Shown piece after piece: positions 12,120 to 23,688 of a stretch of DNA of 64,000 nucleotides (positions are counted from its first letter, which is position 1; every line of letters begins with the position of its first letter). This DNA comes from Lindgomyces ingoldianus (Eukaryota; Ascomycota; Dothideomycetes; Pleosporales; Lindgomycetaceae). Made by a program: the position numbers and the translations under genes. The stretch covers positions 624,395 through 688,394 of the forward strand of contig NW_022985179.1 of NCBI RefSeq assembly GCF_010093535.1, in the 5' to 3' direction. The notes below the pieces were generated by a model. The model made no database searches and was not told where the DNA came from. It saw nothing but the letters and a program-made list of their open reading frames with translations.

Positions 12120-13878
12120 TTAGAAAGCTCCTAGAGACACAGGCGCCAGGATATCACGCGCTAGTCTAGAAGGTATGGTTTCGTTGGTGACGTTGGTGAC
12201 AGTGAGGTTGAAGTTGCCAATGTCGCACCAATTTTTGATGGGCTGAATCCAACCGTTAGCACTCCTATTCTTCGTCTTCCCCTGCAACATGCTCCAGGGC
12301 GATATCCAGAGTGCCCAGAGTGCTTTGGGGGGGTATGGGGGTAGGACGACTTACCAAACACGTCAAATGATGACACCATTTACACTCATTCCTCCACTCA
12401 TAAAAATTCTTCAACAGCAAAATAAACCCAATAAACACGGCCACCAGTGCCCCGGCTCTCGCTAACCACCACACCCACCAAAATGGTTTCCGACCCTTGA
12501 AAAAGCCCACTGGCTGCTTCACAAACTTCTTGATCCCTGGCGCGGCGCCCGAGTTCAGGGGGGTGGTGTCAACGGTTGAGTAGGGCGGTTCGTCGGTGCC
12601 GATGCGTTCGCGTAGCGCTTGTGGGGAGTGCATCAGGCATATTCCGAGAACGAGACCCATGAGGAAACCACCAATGTGACTGAAGTTGTCGAGGCCAGGA
12701 AGGAGACCCAAGACGAAGGCGATGGCGATGTCGAGGAGAAGGAACAGTAAATCTTTAACCGGACTGCGGCGCGAGGACCAGTTGTACAGTAGATCGAGCA
12801 GGACGAGGGCCAGGATGCCGAATAGCGAGCCTGAAGCTCCGACCGAGGGGATGTTAGGAGCGGCGTAGTTCCCACCGAGCACGAAGCCGAAGATGCCGGC
12901 GCTGAAGTAGACGAGTGCGAAGCGGAGGCTGCCTATTTCTTTTTCCATATCTCGGCCCAGAGTCATTTGGAGGAGCATGTTGAAGCCGATGTGGATTAGT
13001 CCGGCATGCAGGAAGATGGGAACGATGAAGCGCCACCATTGGTTGGGTTCGTGGCTGCGGTCTTTGAAGTCGGTTCCGGGGACTTGGTCTGGGACGCCGC
13101 TGCCCATCCCACAGAGCTCCTTCAGGGAGCACTGGTTGTCGAGGGTGGTTTGGTTGGGACAAGGCCAGGGGATGGGCAGTTGGAAGTCGGTTACGTCTCG
13201 GATGTTGTGCATGCAGGGAGGGTAACGAGCGCCCATGTTGATGAGGACGTAGGGTGAGGGGCCGATCATAATGTTGAACTGGGGATGGATTTCAATTGGT
13301 GACTTTGTCAACACAGCTATATTCAATCAGCATTACAAGCCAATCCAAACTTGCGCCGAGAGGGAGGAAGTCATACCATTCTTTATTATCTCCCCCACGA
13401 AAACAGCAATCTGTACCGTCGTCAGGATATACACCACCCACGTCACCCTCCCACTAAACCACCCCTTCTTCTTCTTTCTACTCTTCTCATGTCCCCTGTA
13501 GTCCTGTGGATACATGATCCCCTCCGGATCCGCATTGTACCTAGTGGGGCTCCCGTCCATTTTCCCTTGCGACTGCAGCGGTATCGCGTTCTGATCCGCA
13601 AACGGATCCGTAGTGTTATGGCTGGGGGAATCGTAGCGATGTGGTGGCCGATCTGAAGCCCCGTGGTACGACGTGTCGTTGTATCCTCCTAGCGTCGACT
13701 GGGAGTGTGTAGGGGGGTAATCGTAACGATTGTTGTCATCGAAAGGAGAATTTATGGGAGAAATGGATTGCGTGGAGTGGTTTGTGGGGACCGGGGGCAA
13801 AGGGTCGTCGGTGTGTTTGTGTGGGGGCTGGTGTGAGGATGGGGAGAAAGACGTGTTGTAGTAGTCGTTCGCCGCCAT
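12120..13878 (-). CDS. Rhomboid family intramembrane serine protease
   Basis: Three exons (13878-13377, 13316-12355, 12242-12120) give 528 aa. A Pro/Ser/His-rich cytosolic N-terminus of about 140 residues leads to a first membrane segment (WVVYILTTVQIAVFVGEII). A Cys-rich loop follows, then the rhomboid core: HAGLIHIGFNMLLQ (oxyanion His/Asn), GASGSLFG with the nucleophile Ser near 329, and NFSHIGGF with His near 381. Both catalytic residues are intact, so an active protease is expected. A last membrane helix precedes a C-terminal Cys-containing segment with N-glycosylation-like sequons. The start is the first ATG, in AT-rich upstream sequence. The next gene on the same strand is DscA. Fungal rhomboids take part in SREBP maturation, but whether this paralogue does is unknown. 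Confidence 0.92.
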
Positions 13879-15090
13879 GATGAGCTTTCGGTATTGTTAA
13901 TTGAGAGCCCTCTGGTGGCGAGTGCGCGGCCCGGAGTTCGCGATAGGGAAAGAGGTCCGTCCGTGGATAAGGTAGGTTAGAGGCGTAATCGGGGTTTGTG
14001 CCTGCCTTCTTTCTCTTTCGGGCCACTGGCTGAGAGAAATGCAGGTCGCTAGCGAGAGAGGAGGTGATAAGAAGGGGTTGCGAAGAGTGTTTCAAGGTGC
14101 CAGAAGCGAGTGAAAAGGATCAAGGAACGCGCGCTCTTAAATATCAGCACGCTGTTCGTCAAAGTAGGTCGGGTCAGGTTAGGTAAAAACTGGGAAGGTG
14201 TATGGTGGTGCTTGCGCAGAGGCTGAGAGGGATGCGTATGCGTGTCCAGCGGGCTGAGGGTGCTTGTTAGCCGCACAGCCCCAGACATGTCGAGTCTTGT
14301 CAAACTGCCTATAAGTCACCCAATCATAACATCTGCCGTCGCTCAGATCCCGGAGTTGACCCATCTGAAACAGGTCTCTCCGTGCCGATCAGTAGCTTTA
14401 AATAAAGCCAGTCGTGAGGTTATAGCGGAAAGACTCACCTTTGAATATGTGAGATGTACAGTTCAGACAAGCAATGGTAGGTTTCCTGTTGACCGCTGCC
14501 AAACGCCCAGAGGACAGGACAGGCTGGAGCTGACATCCTGGAAAGGTGCTTTAGCCACCACATGGCGCTCGAGCTCAGTGTGGCGCGAACAGAATTAGAT
14601 TGCTGACATAACGATGCGTGAACGTAGGTCCACTGACTACCTGTTAACGGATCTGGACAAGTGGGCCGTTACTCGTACTCGACTGTCATGTCCATGCTAT
14701 GTCACGGACAATGTTGATTCAATGTGCTACGCCGCTCAACCTATCTGCGATAGAAAGCACTTGGTCACGCTCACCAACTTCCTGTTAAACGAACACCGAG
14801 ATCAAATCTCCGGACGCTGATCTAGGCCTTGAACTTCACGATGTCTCACCAACTACTACCAACTTGGTACTACGGCTTCGTTGAATTCCTTGTGGCTTCC
14901 GTCCCGCACTGCACCGGCCCGAGCTCCCTTGAAGTCAAGCTTCAGGATGCACCAACTCCGCCTTCAAGCCCAGCTGGGGTCGGACATTGCAAACGTTTAG
15001 GAAAATTTATCACGTTGTACAACAGTATGCAGGCTCAATAGTGGATCAATTATTGAAAAAAAAAAAAATTAAATTTTGAAAATAGGGCCT
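13879..15090. other. Intergenic region upstream of rhomboid gene
   Basis: About 1.2 kb between the rhomboid start and the DscA stop. It ends with a 13-base A run near 15057. I found no supportable coding region or RNA gene. Confidence 0.5.
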
Positions 15091-17505
15091 CTACAGCGGT
15101 GGCAGAATCTCACGGCAATTCGGACACTGCAACCGATACCTCATCCAGCCCTCCAAACACGGCGTATGAAAAATATGCCGACACGGTGTCACCATGTACG
15201 CCCTTCTCTGCAAGATCATACCACCGAGACCTGGTGCATTTTCACTGGAAGCCCCGCTGGGTAGGACGAGCACCTCAACGTCTTGCGTGCAAATACTGCA
15301 GTCAAACACTTTCGTCCCTTTGCCCTTCGATTCTCCAGCTTTGCTCATCGATGAGGGACTCGAATCATCGTCGGGCGCCTGCGTTGAGCCAATGGGCATT
15401 GTCGCGCCTTCTTCGTCTTCTCGTAGTACAGGATGGTAGTCGTACGCCGGCGGAGCCCATCCTTCGCGGATGAAAAAGCGTGATCCAAGCAACTCCTGAC
15501 TTGCTAAAGCTAGTATCTGCACCCATACCCAACCAGCCAAAACCATCAAAGCACTCAAGTCATTCCTCGAGAAGAGCACGTTGTCCGAGACTGCATAGAA
15601 ATACGTGATAGGGATCAGGCGAACTATGCTTTGGCCGAGGACAAAGTCCCAGCGCAACGCTTTCCGACAGTTTCGCATGATGTTCCGGTAGATCTGCGGA
15701 CACCAGAACGAAAGGTAAAAGAAGGAGAGTGTGTTGAAGTAGAAAGATCGCACCGTGAAGCGGACCGTGGTGAACTGGAGAGTTACAAAAAAGATGCAGA
15801 TCAGCAGGAGACAATAGCGGCTGTAGAGCGTTCCTAGTTCAGCTCTACCTGGTACTGTTTGTGTCTGTTCCCCGGCAGGTGCAGGAGCGGTTCCTGCGGT
15901 ATCGTCTTGATCTGAGGCTATGGGTGGGGGTCGAGCTGCTGTGACTGGAGGGGGTAGAGAATCGCTAATTTGGGTTGTGGGAGGTGGTGTAGGAGTTGAA
16001 CTAGGCTGTTGGGGGCTTGATGGCGTTGCGGCAGAAGCCTGTTGTCGATCCTGACGCATCTGTTCTGTGGCCTGTACTGTCCAGATATCCATCAAAAATC
16101 GGAGTTCAAAGACACCTAAGAACAAGGCGAGGAAAGCTGTGGTGTATAGAGCTAACTGGGACGTTCCGAGGAACAGGTGCATGAAAATAAGAGCTAAGAA
16201 TGCAAAACCATCTCCTAAGGCAAGCATCGCAATTGTGTAGAAGCTTATGCGATTTCGAGTCGACGGCGTTGCTGTCTCTTTCATTTGCTTAACGAGGAGG
16301 ATAAGTTGCAGGGACAATGTCATAGCAAATGCAATAATGCCATGCCTAGCTCGATCATTGAACTCTTCGGTCTTTGATCCTACAAGGTGAGCAAATTCGT
16401 GCGAGTAGTCGGGAGGACCCTTTGACTCGATAACAAATCCACAGTCTGGAGAGAACCCGACCATGGACAAGGACAGAGGTGACCGACGTGGAAGAGTTGA
16501 TCCAGTAGGATATCGGAGTTCATGTTCAAGCCAGTCCATGTCTGGGAGCCGGTTTTCAGGGTTCTGCTCCTGCTTCACAAGGTATTGAATAGGGTGTTCT
16601 TGGAGAAAGAGCACAAATTCGCAGTGAGGATTAGCCAGCATGCCCTCGCTCGCACCATCCGGGGCGGATGTCCATGGGTTCCAGGTCGGATAGGCTCGTC
16701 CCTCTTGCCGATCTATTGTTTCGTGGATAGTCCGATTGAGGAAATTTTGAGATTCAGAATAGAGGTGTTGCGAGAGTGAGAAATGGGGCAGAGCAAATAT
16801 TCCAGCGAACTTGTCACTCGTGGTGGTCACCAGGCTTCCCCCAAATTTGGGGAAATGTACGCCGTTCAACACAAGCTCCCACCAGTTGCCTCCAATGGAG
16901 TTGTTATCGCCAATGACCATGCGAACGGTGATCTCGGATATCGACCTGTTCTTATCTGTCCGCATGCGGCCGTCTGTTTCCGTGATATATAGTCGTATCA
17001 TTCCGCTAGTTCCGGTGAGATTCCTCTCATACTCCACCATTGGAAAGGGGTTATCGGGCACGATCGCGGAGAGGTTCATGTCCGAAGGGTGTCGCACCCG
17101 TCCAAGAGGCGATCGTACCCATTCGCCTTGCACATAGCCAGAAACATTGCGGTAAACGGGGACGCTTTGTTGGTCTTCTAGGGTGCCGTCAAAGGCAGCG
17201 TCTGCTGTCACGCCGAGCAAGCCCCTGGCTTGGTCCTTCACGCGTTCCTGGACAGGACCCAGAAGATCCCATGCAAACCCATCTTCATCCTTCAGTCCCG
17301 TGATATTCAACCACTTGTCTTTACTAGCGTCAAAATCGCCATACCGCGTCCTATTCACGACCTCAAGTTCGTTCCATTCGTGGACAATGATCTCGTCGTA
17401 ACGCGATCGGGAGGTGAAGGATTGCTGCTGCGGTTCTGGGGAGTTGATCAGCAGCAGAAGGATGATGAAGAAAAGAAAGGACTTGGGGTCTCGCCGGACC
17501 TCCAT
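15091..17505 (-). CDS. dscA: DSC E3 ubiquitin ligase complex subunit A (Tul1/Dsc1-like RING protein)
   Basis: A single 804-aa open frame. DscA is the RING subunit of the Golgi/endosomal Dsc ligase, which ubiquitinates membrane proteins and, in many fungi, is needed for cleavage of the SREBP transcription factor under low oxygen or sterol. A hydrophobic N-terminus (FLFFIILLLLI) acts as signal or anchor. A lumenal domain of about 370 residues with many N-glycosylation sequons follows, then several membrane spans (about 395-490 and 560-680) split by a Pro/Ser/Thr-rich loop. The C-terminus is a RING finger: CSICTQDVEVL, then a long insert, then TPCRHIFHTPCLEGWM and CPNC, complete in its Cys/His ligands. 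No introns were needed. A rhomboid protease gene follows about 1.2 kb downstream on the same strand. Confidence 0.95.
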   Translation of the reverse strand: MEVRRDPKSFLFFIILLLLINSPEPQQQSFTSRSRYDEIIVHEWNELEVVNRTRYGDFDASKDKWLNITGLKDEDGFAWDLLGPVQERVKDQARGLLGVTADAAFDGTLEDQQSVPVYRNVSGYVQGEWVRSPLGRVRHPSDMNLSAIVPDNPFPMVEYERNLTGTSGMIRLYITETDGRMRTDKNRSISEITVRMVIGDNNSIGGNWWELVLNGVHFPKFGGSLVTTTSDKFAGIFALPHFSLSQHLYSESQNFLNRTIHETIDRQEGRAYPTWNPWTSAPDGASEGMLANPHCEFVLFLQEHPIQYLVKQEQNPENRLPDMDWLEHELRYPTGSTLPRRSPLSLSMVGFSPDCGFVIESKGPPDYSHEFAHLVGSKTEEFNDRARHGIIAFAMTLSLQLILLVKQMKETATPSTRNRISFYTIAMLALGDGFAFLALIFMHLFLGTSQLALYTTAFLALFLGVFELRFLMDIWTVQATEQMRQDRQQASAATPSSPQQPSSTPTPPPTTQISDSLPPPVTAARPPPIASDQDDTAGTAPAPAGEQTQTVPGRAELGTLYSRYCLLLICIFFVTLQFTTVRFTVRSFYFNTLSFFYLSFWCPQIYRNIMRNCRKALRWDFVLGQSIVRLIPITYFYAVSDNVLFSRNDLSALMVLAGWVWVQILALASQELLGSRFFIREGWAPPAYDYHPVLREDEEGATMPIGSTQAPDDDSSPSSMSKAGESKGKGTKVFDCSICTQDVEVLVLPSGASSENAPGLGGMILQRRAYMVTPCRHIFHTPCLEGWMRYRLQCPNCREILPPL

Positions 17506-18728
17506 CTAGGGTTGATGGTGTGAAGTAGAAGCCATGGGGGTTCATAAGGTGGCTGTAGCCCGAGGTGGCTTGGATGACGTTCTCTGCCTCATAAGCTTTC
17601 CGACCGGAGAAACATTTTCGCGAAATTAATCATCTCTCATCCTCCACCTAGCTTTTCGCATCGAATAGTCCCCACCAATATATTGACTAATGCGTTTGTC
17701 GGGAGGCTAGACAACAAGGTTGAAGCTTCTGGGCAGCAAAGTCACCGACATTCTTTCACCAAATGGAAATCGTTAGCTGGACGAAACTATTTCTTCACTC
17801 TCAGGGTAGAGTTGTCTGGCTACGTTTAGTCTCAGCGTCTGCACGTTGTATCGCACTAACATGCCTGCCCCAGGACAAAAAGGACCACTCCGCTAGTACA
17901 GAAAAGTGCTAGCTTTTACTGTAGTCCTTTACTCTGGAACTAATACGTCTATATCTAGATATTACTCATCGCATTTTCCAGCTTATTTTCTGCGATTTCA
18001 TGCAGCATGTTTCGATGGTTTCTTACGATTACGCAGCATTTCTTTATAGTTGGTGGTTTGCTCTTTTACGCCAGCGTTCTCTACGATGGTATAGAATTCA
18101 GGAGTATATTCCCCTTGTCGTCAATCATGGAAGGGCTCATTTCCAGTAATAAACCAAGTTAAACAGGGCTCTCAAATCAAGCATGAAAGTATTCTGTTTG
18201 CGCATGCATCTAGGACAGACGACCAAAAGCAAAGATCTACAACACTAGTCAGCACAAACCACATATACCTAGTTTCATCGAACACTACTGTTAAATCACC
18301 AAAACTACACACTTCTTAATTTCTTCCACTCATTTCACTATCTACTAAATATGAGGTCAGCAACTAACTCTTCTAATTGCTCAGCGTGATAGATCTGACT
18401 TATACAGCAATAAATATAACTATAGTTATAGGATTTGCTATCATTTAATAAACATCATCATCGACCTCAGGATGCGAGACGAGAACTCGGGGCTGCTTCA
18501 GAGTAGCCACTGTGGGAGGAGGTTAAGGACGACGCCGCTGTTACACAACGAGGGGTCGGTTGTCCTGTGAAGCTGGCGTGGTGGGGGTTGATGAGAGATG
18601 ATGGCGTTGTGATCGACTTCTCGAACTTTGGTGGACGAATCTTTCGCTTCCTGGTTCTGTTGCAATCAACGATACATTGAGATACTTAGGAACAAGATCC
18701 ATAAGAGCGAGAGAGTAGAGAGGAGCTG
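17506..18728. other. Intergenic region upstream of dscA
   Basis: About 1.2 kb, AT-rich around 18280-18450. No gene was recognised. The right end contains the first copy of the tandem duplication listed separately. Confidence 0.45.
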
Positions 18729-18912
18729 CTAGATCCAAACGGCTAAGGTTGCAGGAGTCGGTTTCGTCAACAGTTTGGCTTCCTGGTTCCGTCGCGAATC
18801 AGCGATGCATTTGAGATACTTAGCAACAAGATCCATAAGGGCGAGAGAGTAGAGAGAAGCTGTTAGATCCAAACGACTAAGGTTGCAGGCGTCGGTTTCG
18901 TCAACAGTTTGT
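18647..18912. repeat. Two-copy tandem duplication (132 and 134 bp)
   Basis: Copy 1 spans 18647-18778 and copy 2 spans 18779-18912. They abut exactly and are close in sequence; both begin CTTCCTGGTTC and end near GTTTCGTCAACAGTTTG. Copy 2 has two extra bases (in GTCGCGAATC and CATTTGAG), so the unit is not frame-preserving. On the minus strand each copy can encode a segment containing LYSLALMDLV.KYL, which suggests duplication of part of a coding exon followed by frame loss. Confidence 0.8.
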
Positions 18913-19341
18913 GACTCGCCTTGTTCCTCGGCGCAATTCGCGTCTGGACTGCTAAACAAACAACTCGACCATCCTCTATGAGTACCTCCTGGATAGTCGT
19001 TCGAAAACGAAATCAGGTTGAATTAGGAGCCCCAGGCATGTACTCTCGAAGAGCTCTTTGGTACGGCGGGGTACCTCTAGCTTTAAGTAGGACACTACGC
19101 TCCAATTCGGCCCATGACATTGGAAGAAATTGGCGACCGGTTCAAAGACTCGACCCTCCTTGTCGAGGGCCGGAAAATTGTACCACACATTTGGCAACGC
19201 AGTGGGGACCTTTGTGAAATCTGGTTTCGGCTTGCAAAACGCCGCTGGTACCAAGGCTTTGGTGTTGTTAACTTTAATGAGGCTCGTTTCCTGGGAGAAG
19301 AGGGCCGGATTGTAGGTAGGTAGTGGTAGTGCGGGCCACAA
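18729..19341 (-). pseudogene. Fragment of hypothetical coding sequence with decayed tandem exon
   Basis: An open frame of about 120 codons at 19341-18976 lacks an ATG. It can join through a very short GT...AG interval (18985-18952, 34 bp) to a second frame ending at 18729. Together they read smoothly into the segment LYSLALMDLVAKYL and stop inside the older tandem copy. The missing start, the tiny putative intron and the frame loss suggest a relic or the 3' end of a mis-modelled gene. No family was recognised. Confidence 0.3.
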
Positions 19342-19390
19342 TAACTCTCAGAAATACGTGGAATTGGGAAGGCTTGCGAACGGCTAGTTA

Positions 19391-20806
19391 GTTGCCCGCA
19401 GTGGGTTCAAATTTAATTTCGTTCTCCGGTTTTTCATCGACTTCGTCCCTGTTATGTGCTACCAGCTCTTCTTGTCTTCTCGGGAGATTCTGATGGTGAT
19501 CACGAATCTGGATACGATCATTCTGATTTGGAATCCCATCTTGGTGCATGTTGGATGGAGTATGGTCATTAAAGGCACTATCCCCATCGCTGACCTCGTC
19601 GATGTTGCTGGCGGTTGTGTTTTGGACTTCGTTGCCGCGACCGCGAGCGTTGATCATAACTTCTGTTCCGTCAACATGTTCCTCGAAGATCTCGACGTCA
19701 CTACTATACAGCCCATTGTAGTCGTCGCCATCCTGATTGTTCTGGTTATCTTTGAGCTCCCTAGCAGCTATCTCGTCAATTGTTGTCTGCGCAAGGACGC
19801 CCTCAGCCTGTGATGGAGGAGGTGGTTCGGGCTTAGTGCGACGGAGAAAGAGGTTCCCTTGCTCTAACAGGGCAAATGGGAAAGACTACCAGATACTAGG
19901 AGTGGGCAAGGTGACGAAGGATCTGTCACGTCATCGTTGATACCATGTGGACTTGAAAAAGAGGTACTACGAGTAGCCGGAGTTGAAACAGAAGACTCAA
20001 CGCCCAATGAAGATTCCGTGCTGTCCGAGTCAGTGGGACTCGCGTCGAAGGCGGGGCGAGTACTACCAAGGAAGTTACTAAGAGAGTGGAGGCAAGGAAG
20101 GGTCAGTTATCTCACATAAATGAAAAATGGTTCAAGGACTGACCGGAATCTGAAGCGGAGTGACACTGATGGGCGAGCATCCTCACTGGAAACCTACGGC
20201 GTCGATAATCTCGTTCATGGAGTTTTTGCTCGCGACAGCAGGGGGAACTGGTTGCGCACACTGCGAACATCCACCATGTCGACAGTAGAATCCGCTCATC
20301 ACAACCACTTGTTTGAGTTCTGGTCGAAGACAATGCTTGCAATGGCCATGTCTGAGCTTGTGGCTACATCTGACATTGGTATTAAGTGGTGTCGGCTAAA
20401 CATTTGAGACTGTTTTTGAGTATGAGGTGTCATCTACGTTGCGGTGAAAGTGCTTCTTCTTAGCCTTCTTCTTCAGTTTGCACCATACGCTGTGGTTGTG
20501 CTGCTCAGCTGGGATGATGTTAGGTCGAGAATTAGATATATTGGTGGCCGTCCAATTCTAGCCAATAGTGCGGGACGGGGGAGAGTTTAGGTTCTCTTTA
20601 GAACAGGCATGGACGCCTTCATGCTCTTCATTCGGCACTAGCAGGACCTTTGGCTCCGATAGCCCCAGGTGCTTGGCCTTAAGGATCTTTGGTCTCACTA
20701 TCGACTCCCTGGCGTCGGTGTGCATCTCGTATAGCAGGAAGTCTGCGTTAGAGGTTGCGACAGAGACCTTGGAAGATGAGAGCTTTGTAGAACGCTTGGA
20801 GGGCAT
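19391..20806 (-). CDS. Hypothetical Cys/His-rich protein, gene model incomplete
   Basis: Several minus-strand segments look coding but I cannot join them all cleanly. The ATG at 20806 opens an 82-codon frame beginning MPSKRSTKLSSSK, which meets a TAG but continues open in the same frame to a Lys-rich stretch (KLKKKAKKK). A segment at about 20365-20190 is strongly Cys/His-rich: RCSHKLRHGHCKHC, then FYCRHGGCSQC. Ser/Thr/Asp-rich sequence follows, and then an Asn/Asp/Gln-rich end reading to a stop at 19391. Some joins would need introns of about 30 bp or weak sites. The Cys/His spacing suggests zinc binding. It could be a lineage-specific gene or one in decay. Confidence 0.4.
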
Positions 20807-21737
20807 CTTGAAGTTGAAGCTACAGTGGTGTATGTATCAACTCTAGCCTTAGCCGCTCGAAGTTGTCGAGTGGAAAAGTTTGGAGGAATCCAAATTCGAC
20901 GGCAAATCGAGCGGTCTTTCAGCTGCTGGGGAGGGGACAAGAGTGCAGGGATGGATCACGCGACACGCAAAATCGCCGACACGCTTGCGCTCGTGGTCCC
21001 TCGGGAGGGTTTGGGATGGAGTGACCGGATAGGCAGTATGGAGGGGGTTCGTCATAGCTTGTTCGACTGGTTTGAGAGAATGGACTCACTAGTAATCACT
21101 GGGAGTTACTGTTGGGTAGAAAAGGTGAGGCCAGCGTTGGAACAGAATGATCAGAGGGAGTGATGTATAGGGTTGCGATCACCTCCAGATAGAATTGAAT
21201 GTAAGAAATGGCCTTATTGACAGCCAACTTCTAAAGATTGACTGAAGGTACGCTTACTAAGCAGAATCTCCACTAATACAATCTTTCACAGGAGGTAACC
21301 AGGATGAAATCGAACGCACAGTGCAAAAAGCTAAAGGGGAGTGGACGTGGAATTCGAAGTAGGAGCGGATTAACTCCAGTGAACATCGTCGAGCTTAGTT
21401 TTTCTCAAGCCACGTCGAGGAACCAGAACACTTGGCATTTTTTCACATCCATCAGGTGAGCTGGAATACGCCGTGGCCTCAGGATGATGAGTTTCCCTCT
21501 AAGACATACTAGCCCGACTCCTTGCCGCCAACATCCTGACTAATATTGCCCATCCTGCCGGCACCTGAAGATCCGGCTCAGCATGTGAAGAATGTGAAAG
21601 ATCCAGTAGGTGAAACTCTATCCATATCCTTCCCAGTATCACTATTCCCATGGTAACATTGTAGCAACCTGCAGACACAGAGCGACCAGACTAGGATTCC
21701 ATGAAGGAGAAAATGAGGGAGACAGTGAGGGAGGAGC
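20807..21737. other. Intergenic region
   Basis: 931 bp between the hypothetical gene start and the coiled-coil gene stop. No supported gene. Confidence 0.45.
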
Positions 21738-23688
21738 CTAAAACTGAGCCAGAAGCGCATCGTACTTGTTCTTCCAGTACTTGACAGACTCCTGTTCTGC
21801 GGCTAGGACACTATTCGCCTGAGCTGACCGAATCTTGAGCTGCGCGATCTCCCTGTCCTTGCTCTCATAGGCATTTCTATAGTTCTCGACCTCGTGGTAC
21901 ACCGGAAGGATATCCTTATATTCTTGGTACGAGCGCCTGGCTAACTCCTCCCATGACTTAGAAGCATTGACAATGATCTCCTTCTCAGCTTCAAGAGTGG
22001 CCTTGTCCTTCTCAGCAGATTTGAGTTTCTCCTCGAGCTGCGCTTTCTCCTTCATAATGGAGGTTCCTGCGACCTCGCCAACACTGCTCTGAGGGGCTGG
22101 CTTCTTCTCGAGGTCCTGGACAGTAGCACGGAGCTTGGCAGCCTCTTCTTTTACATTGCCGTTCTCGCCTTTGACGGCGGACCAGGCAGCAGTGATCTTC
22201 TTCTGCTCGGACTGCTTTCCAACAAGCTCGTTGACTTCAATCTCAAGGTATTCGTTCTCGGCTTTGGCTTTCTTCAGTTGTTTTTTGAGGGACTCGCACT
22301 CGTCCTCAGCCTTTTTAACTTTGACTTCGAGACGTTCCATCTCAACCTTAGCTCTGCTATGATCCTGATCGGCCTGGTTCAGTTTTATCTGTTTGTCCTT
22401 AATCTCGTTCTTGAGGGTTTCCGACGAATGCGAAAGGGAGGCATGATCCGCTTTCAAGTCTTCCATCTTTTTCAGCTTATCGTTAAGACTAGCATTTTGT
22501 ATCCGCAAGGCTGATATCTCGTTGTTAAGATTCGCGGTCTGATTGAGGAGATCTGCCTTAGCCTTTCGAGGACAGAAATGTTAGTATAACGTGAAAATAG
22601 AACGGAACTAAGAGTTCATTTACCTTGTTAAGGGCAGCAAACTCGCTTGCCTGGTTCTTGAACTTCTCACTCTGCGCCCTTAGGAGTTCCTTCATCTGCT
22701 CCACCTCAGCCTTGACACTCGAATCATTGCTCCGAAGGGTGCGAATGAGACTCTCAAGAGCGGTACACTTCTGAAACTCTTTACCCAGCTGCTCGGTTAT
22801 TCCACGAATTTCATGCTTGTAGTGATCCGCGATTTTCTGCTCTGCAGCTTTGAGGCCCCCCTGGAGGTCGCTTATGGCTCTGCGAAGCGTCTCGTTCTCC
22901 ATAATTGTTTCGTCCTCAGAAACCTTGAGCTTAGCGAGTTCCGTACGTAGCGACTCCGCCAGCTTAATACCTTCATCACTGCTGGAGTTGGATGATTCAA
23001 GTTGCTTCGCATAATTATCAATCTCAGATTTGAGAAGCCCTTTGTCCAACGTAAGTCGTGAGACGCGCTCCTGGAGCTCGCCTAGTTCCTGAAGCTTGGA
23101 TTCCGTATTCAACTTGTACTCAAGGAACGATTGTTGTTGTTCAAGTATGAGGGAGGCCTGAACAGTCACCTCTTTGTGCTCAATGCTCGGCTCTTCCAGC
23201 GAATTATTCAGAGCTTCGTCCACCATTGAAGTGTGGAATAGAGACATGTTCTCCTTTTGCTTGTCCATGAACTTGGGCAATACATCCTTCGACTCTCTAG
23301 CTATTCTGAACAAATGCTCGAGCTCAGACCACAACCTGTCGACTGTCTTGATATCCGCTGGTGAAGCCTGGTTATCCTTCGAAATTGAGGTGCGAATGAG
23401 GTTGAGCAGCTGACGGATATTACTGATCGTGCTCGAGACAGACTTACCGACGTATGCTGTATGCTTATCGACCTCCTTTTTCCACACAGCACCCTGCATG
23501 AGCGCAAGCTCAGCACCCCCATTGTAGGGCTTGGAGGGTACCGCGATGGGCTGGGCGCTGTCAGAGGCAGCAATCTGCTCCATTGTCACGATGGTAGTAT
23601 CCGGCTGGGAGGCGAGAGGATACCGTTTGTGCGGTAATGCGTACTTGGAAGCAAGAAGGTGCATAGGGCCCTGATAACTTCCAGACAT
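21738..23688 (-). CDS. Long coiled-coil protein of unknown function
   Basis: Two exons (23688-22624 and 22562-21738, intron 61 bp) give 629 aa. From about residue 150 to the end the sequence is almost continuous heptad-like coiled coil, rich in Glu, Lys, Leu, Ser and Gln. The first 60 residues are not coiled and are Pro/Ala-rich. The region around 65-150 (KKEVDKHTAYVGKSV, RLWSELEHLFRIARESK) is helical and better conserved in look. There are no membrane segments and no catalytic motif. Such proteins usually serve as scaffolds at the cytoskeleton, spindle pole or septal structures, but nothing here decides between these. An in-frame ATG at about 23583 is a possible alternative start. I do not recognise an orthologue. 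Confidence 0.8.
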
